From: Megamerina dolium
Taxonomy: Eukaryota; Arthropoda; Insecta; Diptera; Megamerinidae
Length of the DNA: 64,000 bases
Assembly (NCBI GenBank): GCA_963854835.1
Contig: OY978529.1
Coordinates: forward strand, 11,926,775 to 11,990,774
Direction of reading: 5' to 3'
Part shown: one piece after another, positions 48,231 through 60,759 of the stretch
Position numbering within the stretch: position 1 is the first letter of the stretch
How the letters are laid out: every line of letters starts with the position of its first letter
Program-made: the position numbers and the translations under genes
Notes under the pieces: generated by a model
Told to the model about the DNA's origin: nothing
The model's database searches: none
Seen by the model: only the letters and a program-made list of their open reading frames with translations

Positions 48231-48800
48231 GAAAATATGTCACTCCTTTCTATTGTGGAGCTACCTTAAACAATGGGAAAGTTTCTTGTAATTCTAATTA
48301 TGCTTACAACACTAATCCACACCGTAAATATAATTGTCAGGTACTGAATACTTTGTTATGGCGGTTAAAATTTTCTTACGAGAGTCACATTAAAAAGTGA
48401 ACGTTTTGACTGCAATCTAAATATCAGAAATGGCTGTTCTAGGCTGAACAGTACTGAAGTTGCAACGGTTTAAATTTAAAAGGAAAAGAAAACCAGGGGG
48501 CGTGACTCACTCATCTCTTCCAAAATTATCAAGCAGTATAACCTCAATCTAGATGGTGTTCTAAGCCAGTTATAACAGTTAAAAATTGTTTCTAATTGCG
48601 AAGTTCTTTGATAGCTCCGTGTGGACGTGGCGATTGACCGATTGTGCCAAATACCAATCCCGTACGCACAACATATCAATATTTCTCAAATTATTGTCCG
48701 AACCAGCCAGGTGACAGACAGACCGACGGACGGACATCATTAAATTGACTGTTAAAGCACCGCTAGTCACGAATATATATATACTTTTCTATATCTTGGG
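48230..48800. repeat. Dispersed repeat (GTGGGCGTGGC family), diverged copy
   Basis: Shares phrases and order with 52500-53390: CAGTATAAC, TGTGGACGTGGCGATTG, TGTGCCAAATA. It then runs through a GACAGACAGACCGACGGACG run and TCACGAATATATATATAC. No coding sequence. Confidence 0.55.
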
Positions 48801-48965
48801 ATGGCGGAAATGTATATACCACGGACTCATGCTCTGTATAAGATTGTAATGATTGTAATAAATAATAATACGGTGAGATATTCTAAAATTGCTGGAAAGT
48901 CCTATAGTGGTGGAGGTTGTAAGTCTGATCGAGTAAAACAACACAAAAATCAAGTTTTGCCATCT

Positions 48966-49310
48966 TTTCGGCAGACGGCAGCCTTAATCGGGATTAACAG
49001 CACACTTAATCCGAGTAACATATTAACCAGACAGACGGCAATATTGCGGATTAAGTAAACAGCTACTATTACTTACTTACCTTACAATTTCTGTCATCTG
49101 TCACTCTCGATATGAGAAAATATACAATAAGTACGCGAACTGAAAACTATCAGAAACTTGTAAATTAACATTCAGAGTACGCAATTGACAGCTGGATTTA
49201 TTTGTCCATCAATGCTTTTCCTATCGAAAATTGTTAACAATTGTTGAAAGTTTTTTTGTTAGCGTACATACCTATTATATTGTAAGTTGCATCGAGAAAA
49301 AATTCAAGCG
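48966..49310 (+). mobile_element. MITE, second copy (left part)
   Basis: Aligns with 11400-11750 of the nested MITE. It has GCAGACGGCAGCC, a second ACAGACGGCAATATTGCGG, CTGTCATCTGTCACTCTCGA, AACTGAAAACTATCAGAAAC and GACAGCTGGATTTATTTG. The right inverted repeat is absent. Confidence 0.8.
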
Positions 49311-50557
49311 TATCTGTCAAATAAGTATTTCTATCAATATTGATAACAATACTCAATTGTCAAAATATGGGTGACCAAAATTTATAGAGACCCATTGTTC
49401 CTTCGATAAATATATGTGCTTATAATCTTAGGTGGTTTTTTTTTTCTTTCTTTGGCTTTTGTCACTTTTGTTTTCGACCGAATAACCACTGAAAAGCTCT
49501 AACATACATATAAATACAAACGTAATTTTTCACTTAGATTTTGTTTTTGTTGGTCAATCTATTTTTGAGGTGTTGTACAATACCAATATAATCGATATAA
49601 AAAGTTTAACCATAACCTACTTGTTTTAACAAGCAATTAAAAAAAAAATTGTAATGTACCGTACTCAGTTGCCCAATGAGTCGAACAAGTTTAACTAAAA
49701 AAAAAAACATTATAATCTATTTATAAAATGACAATGGCAACGGCCAACCAAGGCATTAATACAATAACAACATTGTCAAGGCAACTCAAACTAAGGCTCT
49801 AAAAACAATTCCGATGAGTACTGAAGGAGATCAGCTGTTAAAATTGAAATGCACTGACTCGTATGAAATGACACTGAGTTGGTATAGGGACAAATATCCC
49901 GCTGGCGAGTTCGATATACAATTTAGATATTTTTTTTTGTGGTAATTTTTATTATTCGTAGTAGTCTTTCAATGTAACAATCATTGTCCATTATGCAATT
50001 ATGTTTACATTACATTACTCGTACAAAAATTCAGAAGTAGCAGATTTATGTTGCTCGTGTTAGATTCCCAATCGGAAATGGAGTGCACCAATAGCGCTTC
50101 TGCAGCACTCTAAAATAGCACTGAAGTGTATCGCTCTCCCTTCAAATAGTGCTGAATTTGACATTGACATGTCATTGCGAGGAAGCGCCTCCTTGTCGTT
50201 TCATCAAAATATGTCTTTTCAGCTTCAGAAAGATTAGCTAATATGCACCTCAAAATCAGCTCCTTAGATATGAAAGAGAAACACTTCCTATACATGGATT
50301 CTAAGATGCGCATCATTATTTACGAATGGGTTTATACAAAATACCTAATGGCGATACACTGTCAGAAAATTCTTTTCGTTATAATTAATTATATTATTTT
50401 GTACACCGTATATGATTGAGAGATAATAGAATCTTATTATTTTTTATATACGTTTGGTGACCACGGCGAAGCTTTAAACTTGATGATTTTTAATATTTTT
50501 AATATTTTATATTTTAACATTTTTGGAGACGTAATTTATCCATACAAAAAAAAAATT

Positions 50558-50593
<36 letters not shown>

Positions 50594-50930
50594 AAGAATA
50601 AAATTATATCAATGAAAAATATAGAATTTCTACGATCTGGTCACACTGATTTTTTACTTACAATTTTAATCAGCTGCTTAGAACCACTATTTAAATAACT
50701 GATATTTATTAAACAAGAAAAGAGTATTGAAATAATCTTTAGAAGTGAATAAAAAAGTATCCAAACGTACCTTTCCAGTTTTTTTTATATATCATTGTGA
50801 TAAGTATGTTTTAAGTAAATATTTCAAAAGAAATTAGAACTAGAACCAGCTGGTTTTTAATAATATGTACATTTTTCATTCACAGCACATTCATTTTCAT
50901 TTTGGATATATCGGTGCAATCTGCCATCTA
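49310..50930. other. Intergenic AT-rich sequence
   Basis: No gene recognised. A 68-codon minus-strand frame at 50316-50110 (containing FDETTRRRFLAMTCQCQ) resembles nothing I can name. A short (TA)n run lies at 50565-50593. Confidence 0.45.
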
Positions 50931-51850
50931 AAGTCGTGGCGAAGGATGAAACGCTTTAAGGGGAAAGACCACTTTGACGGTTTGAAAAAATCGAACTTTT
51001 TTTTTTTTTTTTGCTTGAAATGTTCTTTGAGGTGTGTATTTTAATGTAGAATGCATCTATAGTCCGCCAGAAACATTTAAACGAGGTAACGAGACAATTT
51101 TTAAAAAATTTCCCGGGGCACTGAGCGAGTTTCTAAAACTTCAAACGCGTTTATCTCGAAACGACTTTTTGTAAACTGGTGGAACATATCACGCTTGCAG
51201 TTTTCAACCGATTTTGATGAAACCTTGCAAAATTATCGAGAATTTAATTCTGCATCGAAATACTGGATGGGATTTTTGATATTTTATAATTTGGATTTTT
51301 AAAGCACGATTTTGAGGCAAATTTTACAGGTAAAAAATTAACAATTTTTTATAAATTGCCACCATTTTCGTAAAAATTAACTTTTCAAAAAACAGCTTCA
51401 GTATTTCAGTGCGAAATTATATGGAGAATAACCTGCCTATCTAACTTTTGTTCCAGATTAACTTGCCAAGGGTCCAGATGTCCCACCGATGGGGAAACCG
51501 GGCTGGAGGGGGGCTACGCGACCTGGTGCAGCGTGTACAGGGAGCCCGAGATCCAAGCTAAAAAAATTGACATTTATTGTAAAAAAGATAACTAATAAAA
51601 TCATATAAAACATTTTATCATTGCAAGTTGTTTTAATGCTGAAAAAAAATTCCGAAAATACTTTATTTTCCGACAGCTCAATTAACTATATAAGTACTCC
51701 TTTAGCAAAAGGTTAAGTTCTTTGAAATAAAGCATAAATCTAAATGGACTACACGCTGGTTTAAGAAGGATGTCTTCGTTAAAAAGGAGGCTACATGGCT
51801 TCCCATTTTAATTTCCAAACATGATTTGTACATTTTTTTTTTTATATAAA
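50930..51850. other. Unrecognised repeat-like sequence with a GC-rich patch
   Basis: No coding frame. 51470-51545 (GATGGGGAAACCGGGCTGG and following) is strikingly GC-rich against the AT-rich surroundings. Source not recognised. Confidence 0.35.
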
Positions 51851-52499
51851 ATCTAGTAAAAAGAAATTATTTTTCCATTAAATTGAAGGTTTTATTTATC
51901 ATAGTTAGAATAATCCGATTTACGTCAAATATACACCGTTTTGTTCTATAACTTGTTGCAATTTTGAAGATAATTTTATAATGCCATCCTCATAGAATTT
52001 TCACAAGCTTCTCTTGAGGCGAATTTTTCACCAGCAAAATCATTCGCCATAGACAGGAACAGGTAGTAATCACTTGGTGCCAGGTCCGGACTATAATGTG
52101 GATGCATAAGAACCTCCCAACCAATCTCTTGGAGCTTCTGGCGAGTCACTATCGATATGTGTGGCCTGGCGTTGTCCTGATGGAACACAATTCCTCTCCT
52201 ATTGGCCGCTTCTGGGCGATTGGTTCCTTCAGACGGTCCAATTGTTGACAGTACAGGTCCGAATTAAGAGTTTGGCCGTAGGGGAGCAACTCATAGTAGA
52301 TGATTCCCTGCCAATCCAACCAAACATACCGTTTGCGCCGGCTCACCGCGATTCGACCATGACCGTTTTCACTTGACGTTGTCGTAAGTGACCCACTTTT
52401 CATCACCAGTAACCATCCGCTTCAGAAATGGATCGATTTTGTTGCGATTCAGCAGCGATTCGCAGATGGAAATTCGGTCCATGAGGTTTTTTTGCGTCT
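51849..52499 (-). mobile_element. mariner-like transposon, copy C (right half)
   Basis: Same family as copies A, B and D. The terminal repeat (ATCTAGTAAAAAGAAAT) is near 51849. The minus strand carries the C-terminal transposase: LDWQGIIYYELLPYGQTLNS, QLDRLKEPIAQKRP, FHQDNARPHISIVTRQKLQE and YSPDLAPSDYYLFLSMAND. It starts abruptly near 52499 after RISICESLLN, so the N-terminal half is missing. The HQDN and SPDLAPSD motifs are intact. Confidence 0.88.
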
Positions 52500-53390
52500 A
52501 TACAGAAGATTGCCGAGGTTACAGCTATTTCAACTTAAAAGAAATTCATTCATTTTGTATGGGGCCTACCCTAAGTAAGATTGTAAGTTATGGAGGTTAA
52601 AAAATTGTTTTAATTTCAACAACTTTGTATGGGAGCTCCAATAAGAAGTGGGCGTGGCATGCTGGTTTCATGCCACATTATTTCCGACTAATCTAAATCT
52701 AAGTGTCAATTATGGTTACTCTTGACAGAAGATTACAGAAGTCACAGCTATTTCAATTTAAAAGAAATTCATTCATTTTGTATGGGAGCTACTTTAAATA
52801 GTGGGCGTGACGAGCCCATTTCATGTAAGTCTAGTTGCTCTTACAATACTAATTCACACATTAAATCTCATTTTTCTACCACGCTAAATAGTTTATAAGT
52901 TATGGGGCTTAAAAGTTGTTGTTTAATTCCCTCGACTTTGTATGGGAGCCCCAATAAGAAGTGGGCGTGGCATGCTGATTTTTTGCCAGATTATTTCCGA
53001 CTACCATATTAACCTAAGTATTAATTATGATTGTTCTAGACAGAAGGATGCAGACGTTACAGATGTTTCAATTTAAAAGAAGTACACACACTTTGTATGG
53101 GAGTTACTATAAGAAGTAGGTGTGGCTCGCCCATTTCTGGCAAGGTTATGTAGCAGTATAATATAACTGTATGTGCCAAATATTGTTGTCCCAGATGGTA
53201 TATTAAGTGAGTTATGGCAAGTTAATGATTTTGAAAATTCCGAGGTTAGTCGTTTTGAATGCTTGGTGTGGGCGTGGCTATTGCCCGATCATGCCCAATA
53301 TCAATCACCTCCGTACTCTTGGATCATAGGTTACTTATGCCAAATTACGTCAAAATAGCTCAATATTTTCTGCTACTGAGCTAGTATAAA
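52500..53390. repeat. Tandem array of a roughly 230-310 bp unit
   Basis: ACAGAAGATT..ACAGCTATTTCAA..TTTGTATGGG recurs at about 52502, 52727 and 53040. TTTGTATGGGAGC(T/C)CCAATAAGAAGTGGGCGTGGCATGC recurs at about 52625 and 52938. Related single sequence at 48230-48800. The AAGTGGGCGTGG core is probably a widespread dipteran repeat. Confidence 0.7.
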
Positions 53391-53784
53391 CGAATTCACG
53401 TCAAAATAAGTCAAAGTGACGTAACATAAGCAGCGTAAATGGTTGCAAATTATCCACGGAAGGATTATAAATTTCACATCATTCATACAGAAGCACTTAC
53501 TATTATTAGTTTTCTTTCTATCTGAATTCAAGAATATTTAAAATACGCTAATTACTCCAAATATGCTATAGAATCAATGCATTTATTACTATGTATAACT
53601 ATAAATATAATAAAATATTACAATAACTAGGTAGGTATAGGTATAGGTAAAAAAAAAAAAAATATACAAATGTAAAGGGTTTTTTTTGAACCCAGGTTCT
53701 ATTTGGATTCGGCCCTCTTTTGAACATTGTAATAAATAAAGCATGTGGGTGTATATTTTTGTATGTGTTAAATTTTACTTAAAT

Positions 53785-55048
53785 CTAATGTAATATGCGT
53801 GACTCTTTGGTTTTAAGATGGTCACAGTCACACAAATGAATGTTCGTTTGTCTCACAGGTCTCTGAGTTACTTCCTGTCTGATCGCATAGCCGCGTCTTA
53901 CTTCACTACAGCGACTCACCGAATCTCTAACTGCTTCTTCCCGCTTAAAAGCATTTGCCTCATTCATTTTTACATTAGTTAACGTTTCCTCTTGTAGAAT
54001 GTCTCCATCCAGTGTGTGCGCACATTGCTAAATAAGAACATGATCAATTGAACGTCTTATTCAAATGCCAACTTGATCTTACTGAAATAATCAACGGGTA
54101 TTCTTCAAGGCCCGCGTTACGTTGCTTCTTAATTATATACCTTAGTATGCAACAGATGATGAGCTTGAATTGAAAATGCTAAATACGTTAATAAGAAGAA
54201 CCACAAATAAAATGTTCAGTTAAGTTTACATCTAACTTGAATGCAATGAGCACCAATGCAATCAGCCCATAGATAATTTGCCACATGCTATGGCTAAACA
54301 TTGCCAAACAACCATGGATATTGATCTGTGTTAAATTCAAGTACGGAATGCCATTGTTGCCTGAGCGTGGAATATAGGTTTCGTAACATGTGTTGCACGT
54401 TTGCTTACAGCACGCATATGGAGCTAAAATGATCTGCCTAAACAACAAGTAAACATGTGATCCAAAAAGTCAATGGCAAATCTGGTCTGAATACTTCTCT
54501 TGACCACTGCAATCATTGTTTGATTCATTTTGCAATACCTCGGTGGGCATCCACGAAGCCTGCATCCAGTCCCTGTAGTTGTGTGCGCCGCAACACTCCT
54601 TACGATACTGTAAATTGTCCCACAGCAATTTCCATTCCGGGCATGAATAGTACAAATCAATGCCCCTCAGCAACGAGGTCTCCACTGCATTTTGAAGCGC
54701 ATCAGCACATGTCAGCAGGGTCCAGATTGTACCAAAGCCACAGAAAAATATTAGAAAACAAAAAAACATCCATATTCCAACAATAAGAGGCAACTGAGCA
54801 CTGCACGATCCCTTCCAAATACGTTGCCACATCGCTATGCTCACAAGATAGACAATTGTCAATTGAAAGCCAAGAATATACGTATTGAAGAATTGTCCAA
54901 AGAGCATTTGACGATCCATCTCCACCATATAACTTCCAAGTATTTGATGATATATGCTGGTCACTATGATAATAGCCACTCCGATGCATACTTCCAAAAT
55001 TAAAAGCGTTACGACAAACACACGCGCATTATGAAATGGTTCTCGCAT
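53785..55048 (-). CDS. Divergent tetraspanin
   Basis: Four-pass membrane organiser protein. I joined three exons: 55048-54495, 54437-54230 and 54027-53785, with GT/AG borders and matching phases, giving 334 residues. Membrane segments lie at about 8-31, 54-74, 86-113 and 236-253. The large outer loop carries the family signature ECCG (152-154) plus PYACC (191-195) and closing cysteines at 199, 202 and 228. The start ATG at 55048 is chosen because TM1 follows directly; the open frame continues to an acceptor-like TTTTCTAG, so an upstream exon is possible. Exon 3 (long hydrophilic tail) is the least certain; if the 54230 donor is not used, translation would stop at 54188 after LTEHFICGSSY. I cannot match it to a named fly Tsp gene. 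Confidence 0.82.
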
Positions 55049-55079
55049 TTGGACATCTTTCACAAAACACTAGAAAACT

Positions 55080-55330
55080 GTAAATAAAATTATTATTCTG
55101 TATTATGATTACATACTCTATTTTTTTATAATACACTCAAAGTGACAAGAGACATAAACAAAAATTGTCTATGTTAAAATGAAATGTAGACACATTAGGA
55201 CACATCACGACATCTGGAACAAAAAAAAAAAAAAAAAACAAATAAAAAATAGAAACGTTAAACAAGTTTCAGATATTTTTACTACTTACGTTAAGACAAA
55301 GTCAAATTGGGCAGTGTAATCCTTCCTACC
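55080..55330. other. Upstream region of the tetraspanin gene
   Basis: AT-rich with a poly-A/T tract at 55221. A possible minus-strand donor (AAC then GTAAGTAG near 55290) could belong to a non-coding first exon. Weak evidence only. Confidence 0.3.
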
Positions 55331-55332
55331 TT

Positions 55333-57545
55333 ACAAGGTCCCGGGGGTGATGGAATCTTCCCAGCTATCCTTCAAAATGCCTTAGATGCAACGCTGGAGG
55401 AGCTATATATATATTTCGAGCGCGTGGAGAAAAGTCAACGTGATTTTTATCCCCAAACAAGGAAATAAACCAACAGAACTCCCGAAATCGTTCCGTCCCA
55501 TCAGTTTAACTTCTTTTATTCTGAAAACAATGGAACGACTAATAGAAGGAAGAAGGAAGGATGGAAGTTTCAAGCAAAGACTTGAAACTTCCATCCCCCT
55601 ACACAAGAATCAATTCGCCTACACCAAAGGCAAATCAACCGAATCTGCATTACATTATCTCGTATCCAAAATCGAAAAATCCTTCGAATCCAAAGAACTA
55701 ACTCTTTGTGCTTTTCTGGACATAGAAGGTGCTTTCGACAATACTGGATATGAGACTATCACTAGAACTTTGGCACGTAGAGGTATAGACGAATACTCAG
55801 TTATTTGGGTAAAAGCTATGCTGGAAAACCGAGATATTTCAGCAAATTTAGGAAATACCAAAGTAAACGTCAGAGCTGTTAAAGGCTGTCCCCAAGGAGG
55901 CGTTCTTTCCCCGCTACTATGGTCTCTCGTAATAGACGACCTCCTAGTCAAACTCTCTTCAACCGGTTTCAATATAATCGGCTTGCAGACAACCTTGCTA
56001 TCCTTGTTACATCAAAAAGTGGTAGTACGTTATCAAATCGCATGACGTATGCTCTTCAAATTACTGATCGATGGTGCGCCGCGAAAGCGGTTGTTGTTCC
56101 TTTCACAAGAAAGTACAAACCCGATTTCGGCGTAGTGCGTCTCCAAAACACTACTCTCGAATTCTCAAATGTAGTCAAATATCTAGGCATCATCCTGGAC
56201 AGAAGACTAAATTGGAATTCCCACTTAAGCTACACGCTAAATGAGGCGACTAAAGTTATGTAGACTTGCAAACGAATTTTTGGCCAAATATGGGGTTTAT
56301 CACCTCAAATAGTTTTCTGGATGTACGCCACCATGGTTAGGCCAATTGTAACCTATGCTGCAGTGGTGTGGTGGCCAAAAGTTACCAAAATATCAGCAAT
56401 CCGTGAATGCAATAAACTTCAAAGACTGGCATGTCCATCTCTAACCGCGGCTGTGAAATCTTGTCCCACGGCTAAACTAGACTCCTACCGCTTAACATTC
56501 ATATTCAAAAATCAGCAGCAATCAGTGCCATTCGCATGTACCTTTTCCATAGTTCAACGTCGAGTTCAAGTGAACACGAAACAATCATCAAAAATATACA
56601 CAATATAGAAATATGTTCTAACTCAGATTCCATGCCTCAAGAACTACACTATCACAAGCGCTTCTCCACAATCATACCAGACAGACTGGAACGGAAAACG
56701 AATAACAGCTTGATACCCTCAAGACATAATTACGCTTGGTTCACAGACGGATCGAGGACAGACGAAAGTACAGGCGCCGGGATATACGGTCCAAATACCC
56801 GCATATCTGTCGCAATGGGCTCGTGGCCAACTGTCTTCCAAACAGAAATACATGCCATAGAACTCTGTGCACGTCATATACATGCCCAAGGGCTCAAAGG
56901 AGTGCGTATTCTTATTTGCTCAGACAGCCAAGCTGCCATCAAATCTCTCTCCTCATGGGAGTTCTCGGCAAAACTAATCACCGAGTGCTTCCTTATCCTA
57001 CAAAAACTCTATGCGAAACAAGGTCACATTATGTTGGGTGCCGGGGCACAAAGGAATTGAGGACAATGAAGTGGCGGGCGAACGAGCAAGAGCTGGCTCG
57101 TCTTCTCCACTGACGGGCCCGGAACCTTTCTGCGGTATAAGCTGGACATCGGCCAAAGCTATGATAGAAAAACATTATCATCACAAATACCTTCTACAAT
57201 GGACAAATTCGCCAAGCGAAAGCTCTCATCAGCTTTAATGCAGCTTTTGACAGAATTAGTTTTAGCAGAACAAACCTACACCTAATAACCGGCTATCTCT
57301 CAGGACATAACTGGTTAAAATACCACCTTCACAACATGGGACTATCCTCCGATACGGAGTGTAGACTCTGTCAGGAGGAGGATGAAACATCAATCCACAT
57401 ACTTTGGGAATATCAGGGCCTGGCCAGAATACGGCTTAAACACTTTCAGCTGAGTTTCCCAACACCAGCTTCAATCATCAAAAGTTCGACAAGATTAATT
57501 CTATCCTTCATTAAAAAGCTAGAGGAGATTCTAGTGTCGTAAACA
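55333..57545 (+). mobile_element. RNase-H-bearing LINE (R1/LOA-like), 5'-truncated
   Basis: Plus strand. It begins in the reverse transcriptase (VPGGDGIFPAILQNALDAT; intact elements have GPDG), then KSFRPISLTSFILKTMERLI, LCAFLDIEGAFDNT and CPQGGVLSPLLWSLVIDDLL. In the next frame comes LADNLAILVTSKSG where YADD would be expected, so the catalytic site is mutated. KYLGIILDRRLNWNSHLSYT and MVRPIVTYAAVVWW follow, then RNase H (AWFTDGSRTDESTGAGIYG, CSDSQAAIKSLSSWEF, CWVPGHKGIEDNEVAGERA) and the end motif CRLCQEEDETSIHILWEYQG. Multiple frameshifts and stops. Confidence 0.88.
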
Positions 57546-58200
57546 GGCTTGGGTACAAAAAATCTCGTTTGGTTGCAGTGCCCGTAACACTTGTGGTTGG
57601 CCCCCAGAAGTATCAGCTATAGGGCTCATATCCTCTAACAGATCTTGGTCTGGTTTCGCGTGGTCCACTTGATAAACAAGGATTATGTCCTTATTCCAAC
57701 TTCACGCTCTCTTTTGATTGATTGATACTACTTACGTTGAGAGTCATTCATGGATGAAAAAAAAAATTCTAGGCGTCCTATAAAAACAGCTAAGTTGATA
57801 GTCGGTGTTTAAGTGTGATATACATGTCACACTTGTCATATGACGTAAAATTCCATTATCATAAGACGTTACATTTGAAAACCGCGCCCTGATCAAGGCT
57901 AATTATAAAGATATGGACGGTAAATTAAGTTGTTCTTTCTATTACTTCCGATAAACAGAATTATTCGAAATAACGACCATTGTTATCGATCACCTCTTGA
58001 CATATTTAGGGTAGAGCCAGCCGTTATTCCATCTTCGTAGAACTGGGATGTGGCCGAAGAACGTCAAGGGATTTTCGCAGTAATTTCTAGACTGAAATTT
58101 TTTCCACCGTAGGGAATTTTCAAGGGACCGGTAGTATGAAGATGTGAAGTGTGTAGACTGGCGTCGCATTCTATCCGCGTTTACTTGATTATTCCGGTCA
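57545..58200. other. Intergenic sequence with LINE 3' UTR
   Basis: Probably the LINE 3' untranslated region at first (to roughly 57720), then unrecognised sequence that may be part of the following DNA transposon. Confidence 0.4.
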
Positions 58201-58560
58201 ATTCATTAGTTCTCACTCAGTTCAAGCGGCATCCACTAATCGAGCTTCTTGACGAATCTATCTAACTATGATTTTTATGATTTTTAACTAACAGCATGCG
58301 AGTACGGCCGTCCGGCTTACAATTTTGAAGCAATTGGGGCCTAACCACGACAATACTTTACTCAATGTTGGCTTGCACTTCATCAAAAGTTGCTTGTTTA
58401 TCAGCATAAACTAGCCCTTTCACATATTCCCACAAGAAATAGTCCAGCGGCATAAACTCCCAAGATCTTGCGGGTTAGTTCACAGATCCATTTCGAGAGA
58501 TTATGTTGCCGCCAAATGTTTCCTTCAATAAATCGATTGCTAAGTTCGATGTATTTTTTC
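58200..58560 (-). mobile_element. Tc1/mariner transposase C-terminal remnant
   Basis: The minus strand reads LGVYAAGLFLVGICERASLC in one frame and MPLDYFLWEYVKGLVYADKQ, then ATFDEVQANIE and VVRPQLLQNCKPDGRT in another. PLDYFLWEYVK matches the conserved end of the DDE domain. No intact frame. Confidence 0.6.
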
Positions 58561-58734
58561 AATATTCAATATGTCAATATTAGCGGTGTCAATATTTCCA
58601 TGATTAAATTGCAGACCTCACTGAGTACAAATAACGTTTGGGTTACTAGCATTGATAACTGCCATATCGTTTAATCCCTATCAGAAAACGCTTCACTCTA
58701 AAAAAAACAAAACAACTTATTACTTACCCTGTGC

Positions 58735-59300
58735 TCAACAAGATCAATGGATTGCTTCAATCCCTGAACTGTATTCGAAAATTTTTTTCATCTTCTTCAC
58801 TTTTTCCAGAGCTAATAAGTAGCAGCAGAGACGGATACATGTGTTGTGTACTATTTATCAACAACACCACGTTACCCAATTCCCTAAGTGTTGGGAGTAC
58901 TCTCCGAACTTCAACACTGATCACCTGAAAACTAGAGTTGAATTGGTGGAGTATACCACCATTCACCCATTCAATAAAAGCGCCTTGTTGTCCACCTTCC
59001 TTTGGCTTTATTCTCCCTATTTGCACTTATTTACTTTTACAACTGTTAATCTTAAACACTAATACTGCAGGGCCTCGTAAGGATCACAGTATCACTGTAA
59101 ACTCACACTGTAAACTCACTCAAAATCCGTCTACCCTCAGTAAGCTGGCAGCTTATATACAATTTTTCCTAAAACTATCCACATACCAACCTACAATCTA
59201 CAATCCACATTCGACAATCGATTCACACCACATGTGTGCAACTCAGTTGGCATCCACACATTCCACAATTATAAGAAATATGGATTGTGTATTTCACAAC
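58735..59300 (-). mobile_element. Possible LTR retroelement remnant
   Basis: Read on the minus strand, a promoter-like TGTATATAAGCTGCCAGC near 59145-59165 is followed by AATAAAGCC near 59005. A frame with VEVRRVLPTLRELGNVVLLI and STQHMYPSLLLLISSGKSEE (59026-58757) follows, then another frame with VQGLKQSIDLVEHR. The layout (promoter, polyA signal, then coding start) suggests an LTR and following gag-like sequence, but no reverse transcriptase is present and I do not recognise the protein. Confidence 0.3.
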
Positions 59301-59459
59301 TATGAGCAATGTTGGTATGTCCATAGATAACTATGTATTTCACAATTTCGGGAAATATGTCTCGAGGCAAAATATGCACATGTGCATATTTGTTTTTGTT
59401 TTATTTATTTCTTATGTTTTTTCAACTATTTTGACAGTTCCGACAGTCTAGTGGAACCT

Positions 59460-59665
59460 AAGAACTGTTGTGACCGGTTCCGCTTTTTCTGAGCTTTGTC
59501 ACATAGTTCTTTTAGAAGCTTTTCCATGGCAAATTGTTACGGCCGCAAGAATTGCCAACTGCTTGCCGAGAGGTGGGTACCGTTTGAAAGGAAAATCTTT
59601 TCGATATTAAAGTTATGCTTCAGCCGAAAAGTCAACACACTCACCACTAAGCTACACTAATACCT
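59460..59665 (-). repeat. SINE fragment
   Basis: Reverse-oriented body and head: GTGACCGGTTCC, GAGCTTTGTCACATAGTTCT, AATTGCCAACTGCTTGCCGA and, at the head end, CTCACCACTAAGCTACACTA. The 3' module is missing. Confidence 0.75.
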
Positions 59666-59854
59666 CATACTGTGTTTCACTTAAAGTTACAGTACAAAGC
59701 TGGAAATTCAGAAAGCCACTGACTTCTCTAACTACCCTTATATCGCGTAAAACAAGTTAACCTAAAAAAAAAAAACAGTCAAAATCACTGCATTCACCGT
59801 ACTCAAATTATGATATTAAGAAACTCAAATAATGTTTTGCTAAATTCATGTATC

Positions 59855-60510
59855 AGGTGTAGTAAAAATAAATCCATTATTTTTCCAATAGATGGCTTTA
59901 GTAATCTGTATCTCGCGTTGTACAAGTGCGATCGTTTTACGCTAGATGGCCTTAGAAAGATAGGATTTTGTACTAAATAAACTTTTCAGGCAGTTTTGTG
60001 ATTGCTTGACTCAGTATTGTTTGGACACCAGTAAAGAGGAAATAGGCCATATTTTACAGTTTTTCTTCGATAAAGGCGAAAACGGAAGCCAGACGGCTGA
60101 AAATATGAATAATGTTTATGGTCCTGATACTGTGACAGCAATTCACATGCAATTTTGGTTTCGTCGATTCCGTTCCGGTAATTTTGATTTCAAAAATGCA
60201 CGCTCTGGAAGGTCAATTGTAAAATAATGGAAATCGTCGAGTCTGACCGTCATGTAAACACTGTTTTTATTGCACAAAACACCATTTGGAACCATTTAAA
60301 TAAGGCTGGATACAAAAAGAAGCTCGATGTATGGGTGCCACACGAGTTAACGAAAAAAACCTCATGAACCGAATTTCCATATGCGAATCGTTGCTGAATC
60401 GCAACAAAATCGATCCATTTCTGAAGTGGATTACTGGTTACTGGTGGTGAAAAGTGGCTCACTTACGACAACGTCAAGTGAAAACGGTCATGGTCGACTA
60501 GCGATGAGCC
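59855..60510 (+). mobile_element. mariner-like transposon, copy D (left half)
   Basis: Starts with AGGTGTAGTAAAAATAAATC. The transposase frame shows FDKGENGSQTAENMNNVYGP and FWFRRFRSGNFDFKNARSGR, so it keeps the linker segment that copies A and B have lost. KSGDEKW-like sequence appears near 60450. The element ends abruptly at about 60510 before the catalytic core. Confidence 0.85.
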
Positions 60511-60759
60511 GGCGACAAAAAATTTCATTTCATTTCAAAAATGAATACAGGTAATTGGTTAATTGGTTAATCAACTAATCAAAAAGTTATTCATGACTGC
60601 CTGGAGGCGTGCACCGAGAATTGCCTCAATTATCCTTCCAACAGATTGCTTTAAAACATTTAAATTTGGTTTTGTTTTGTAAACTTCCTATCTGAAAAGA
60701 ACTCTACATGAAAAAAATCACGCAAATGAATCAAGGTCAGGAGATCTTGCTTGAGAACG

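Noticed and set aside
50110..50316. 68-codon minus-strand frame with FDETTRRRFLAMTCQCQ
   Set aside because: No recognised family, no clear splice signals, no repeated copy here; kept only as a note in the intergenic entry.
55386..57542. Host reverse transcriptase or RNase H gene
   Set aside because: The order of domains, frameshifts and a mutated catalytic YADD show a dead LINE.
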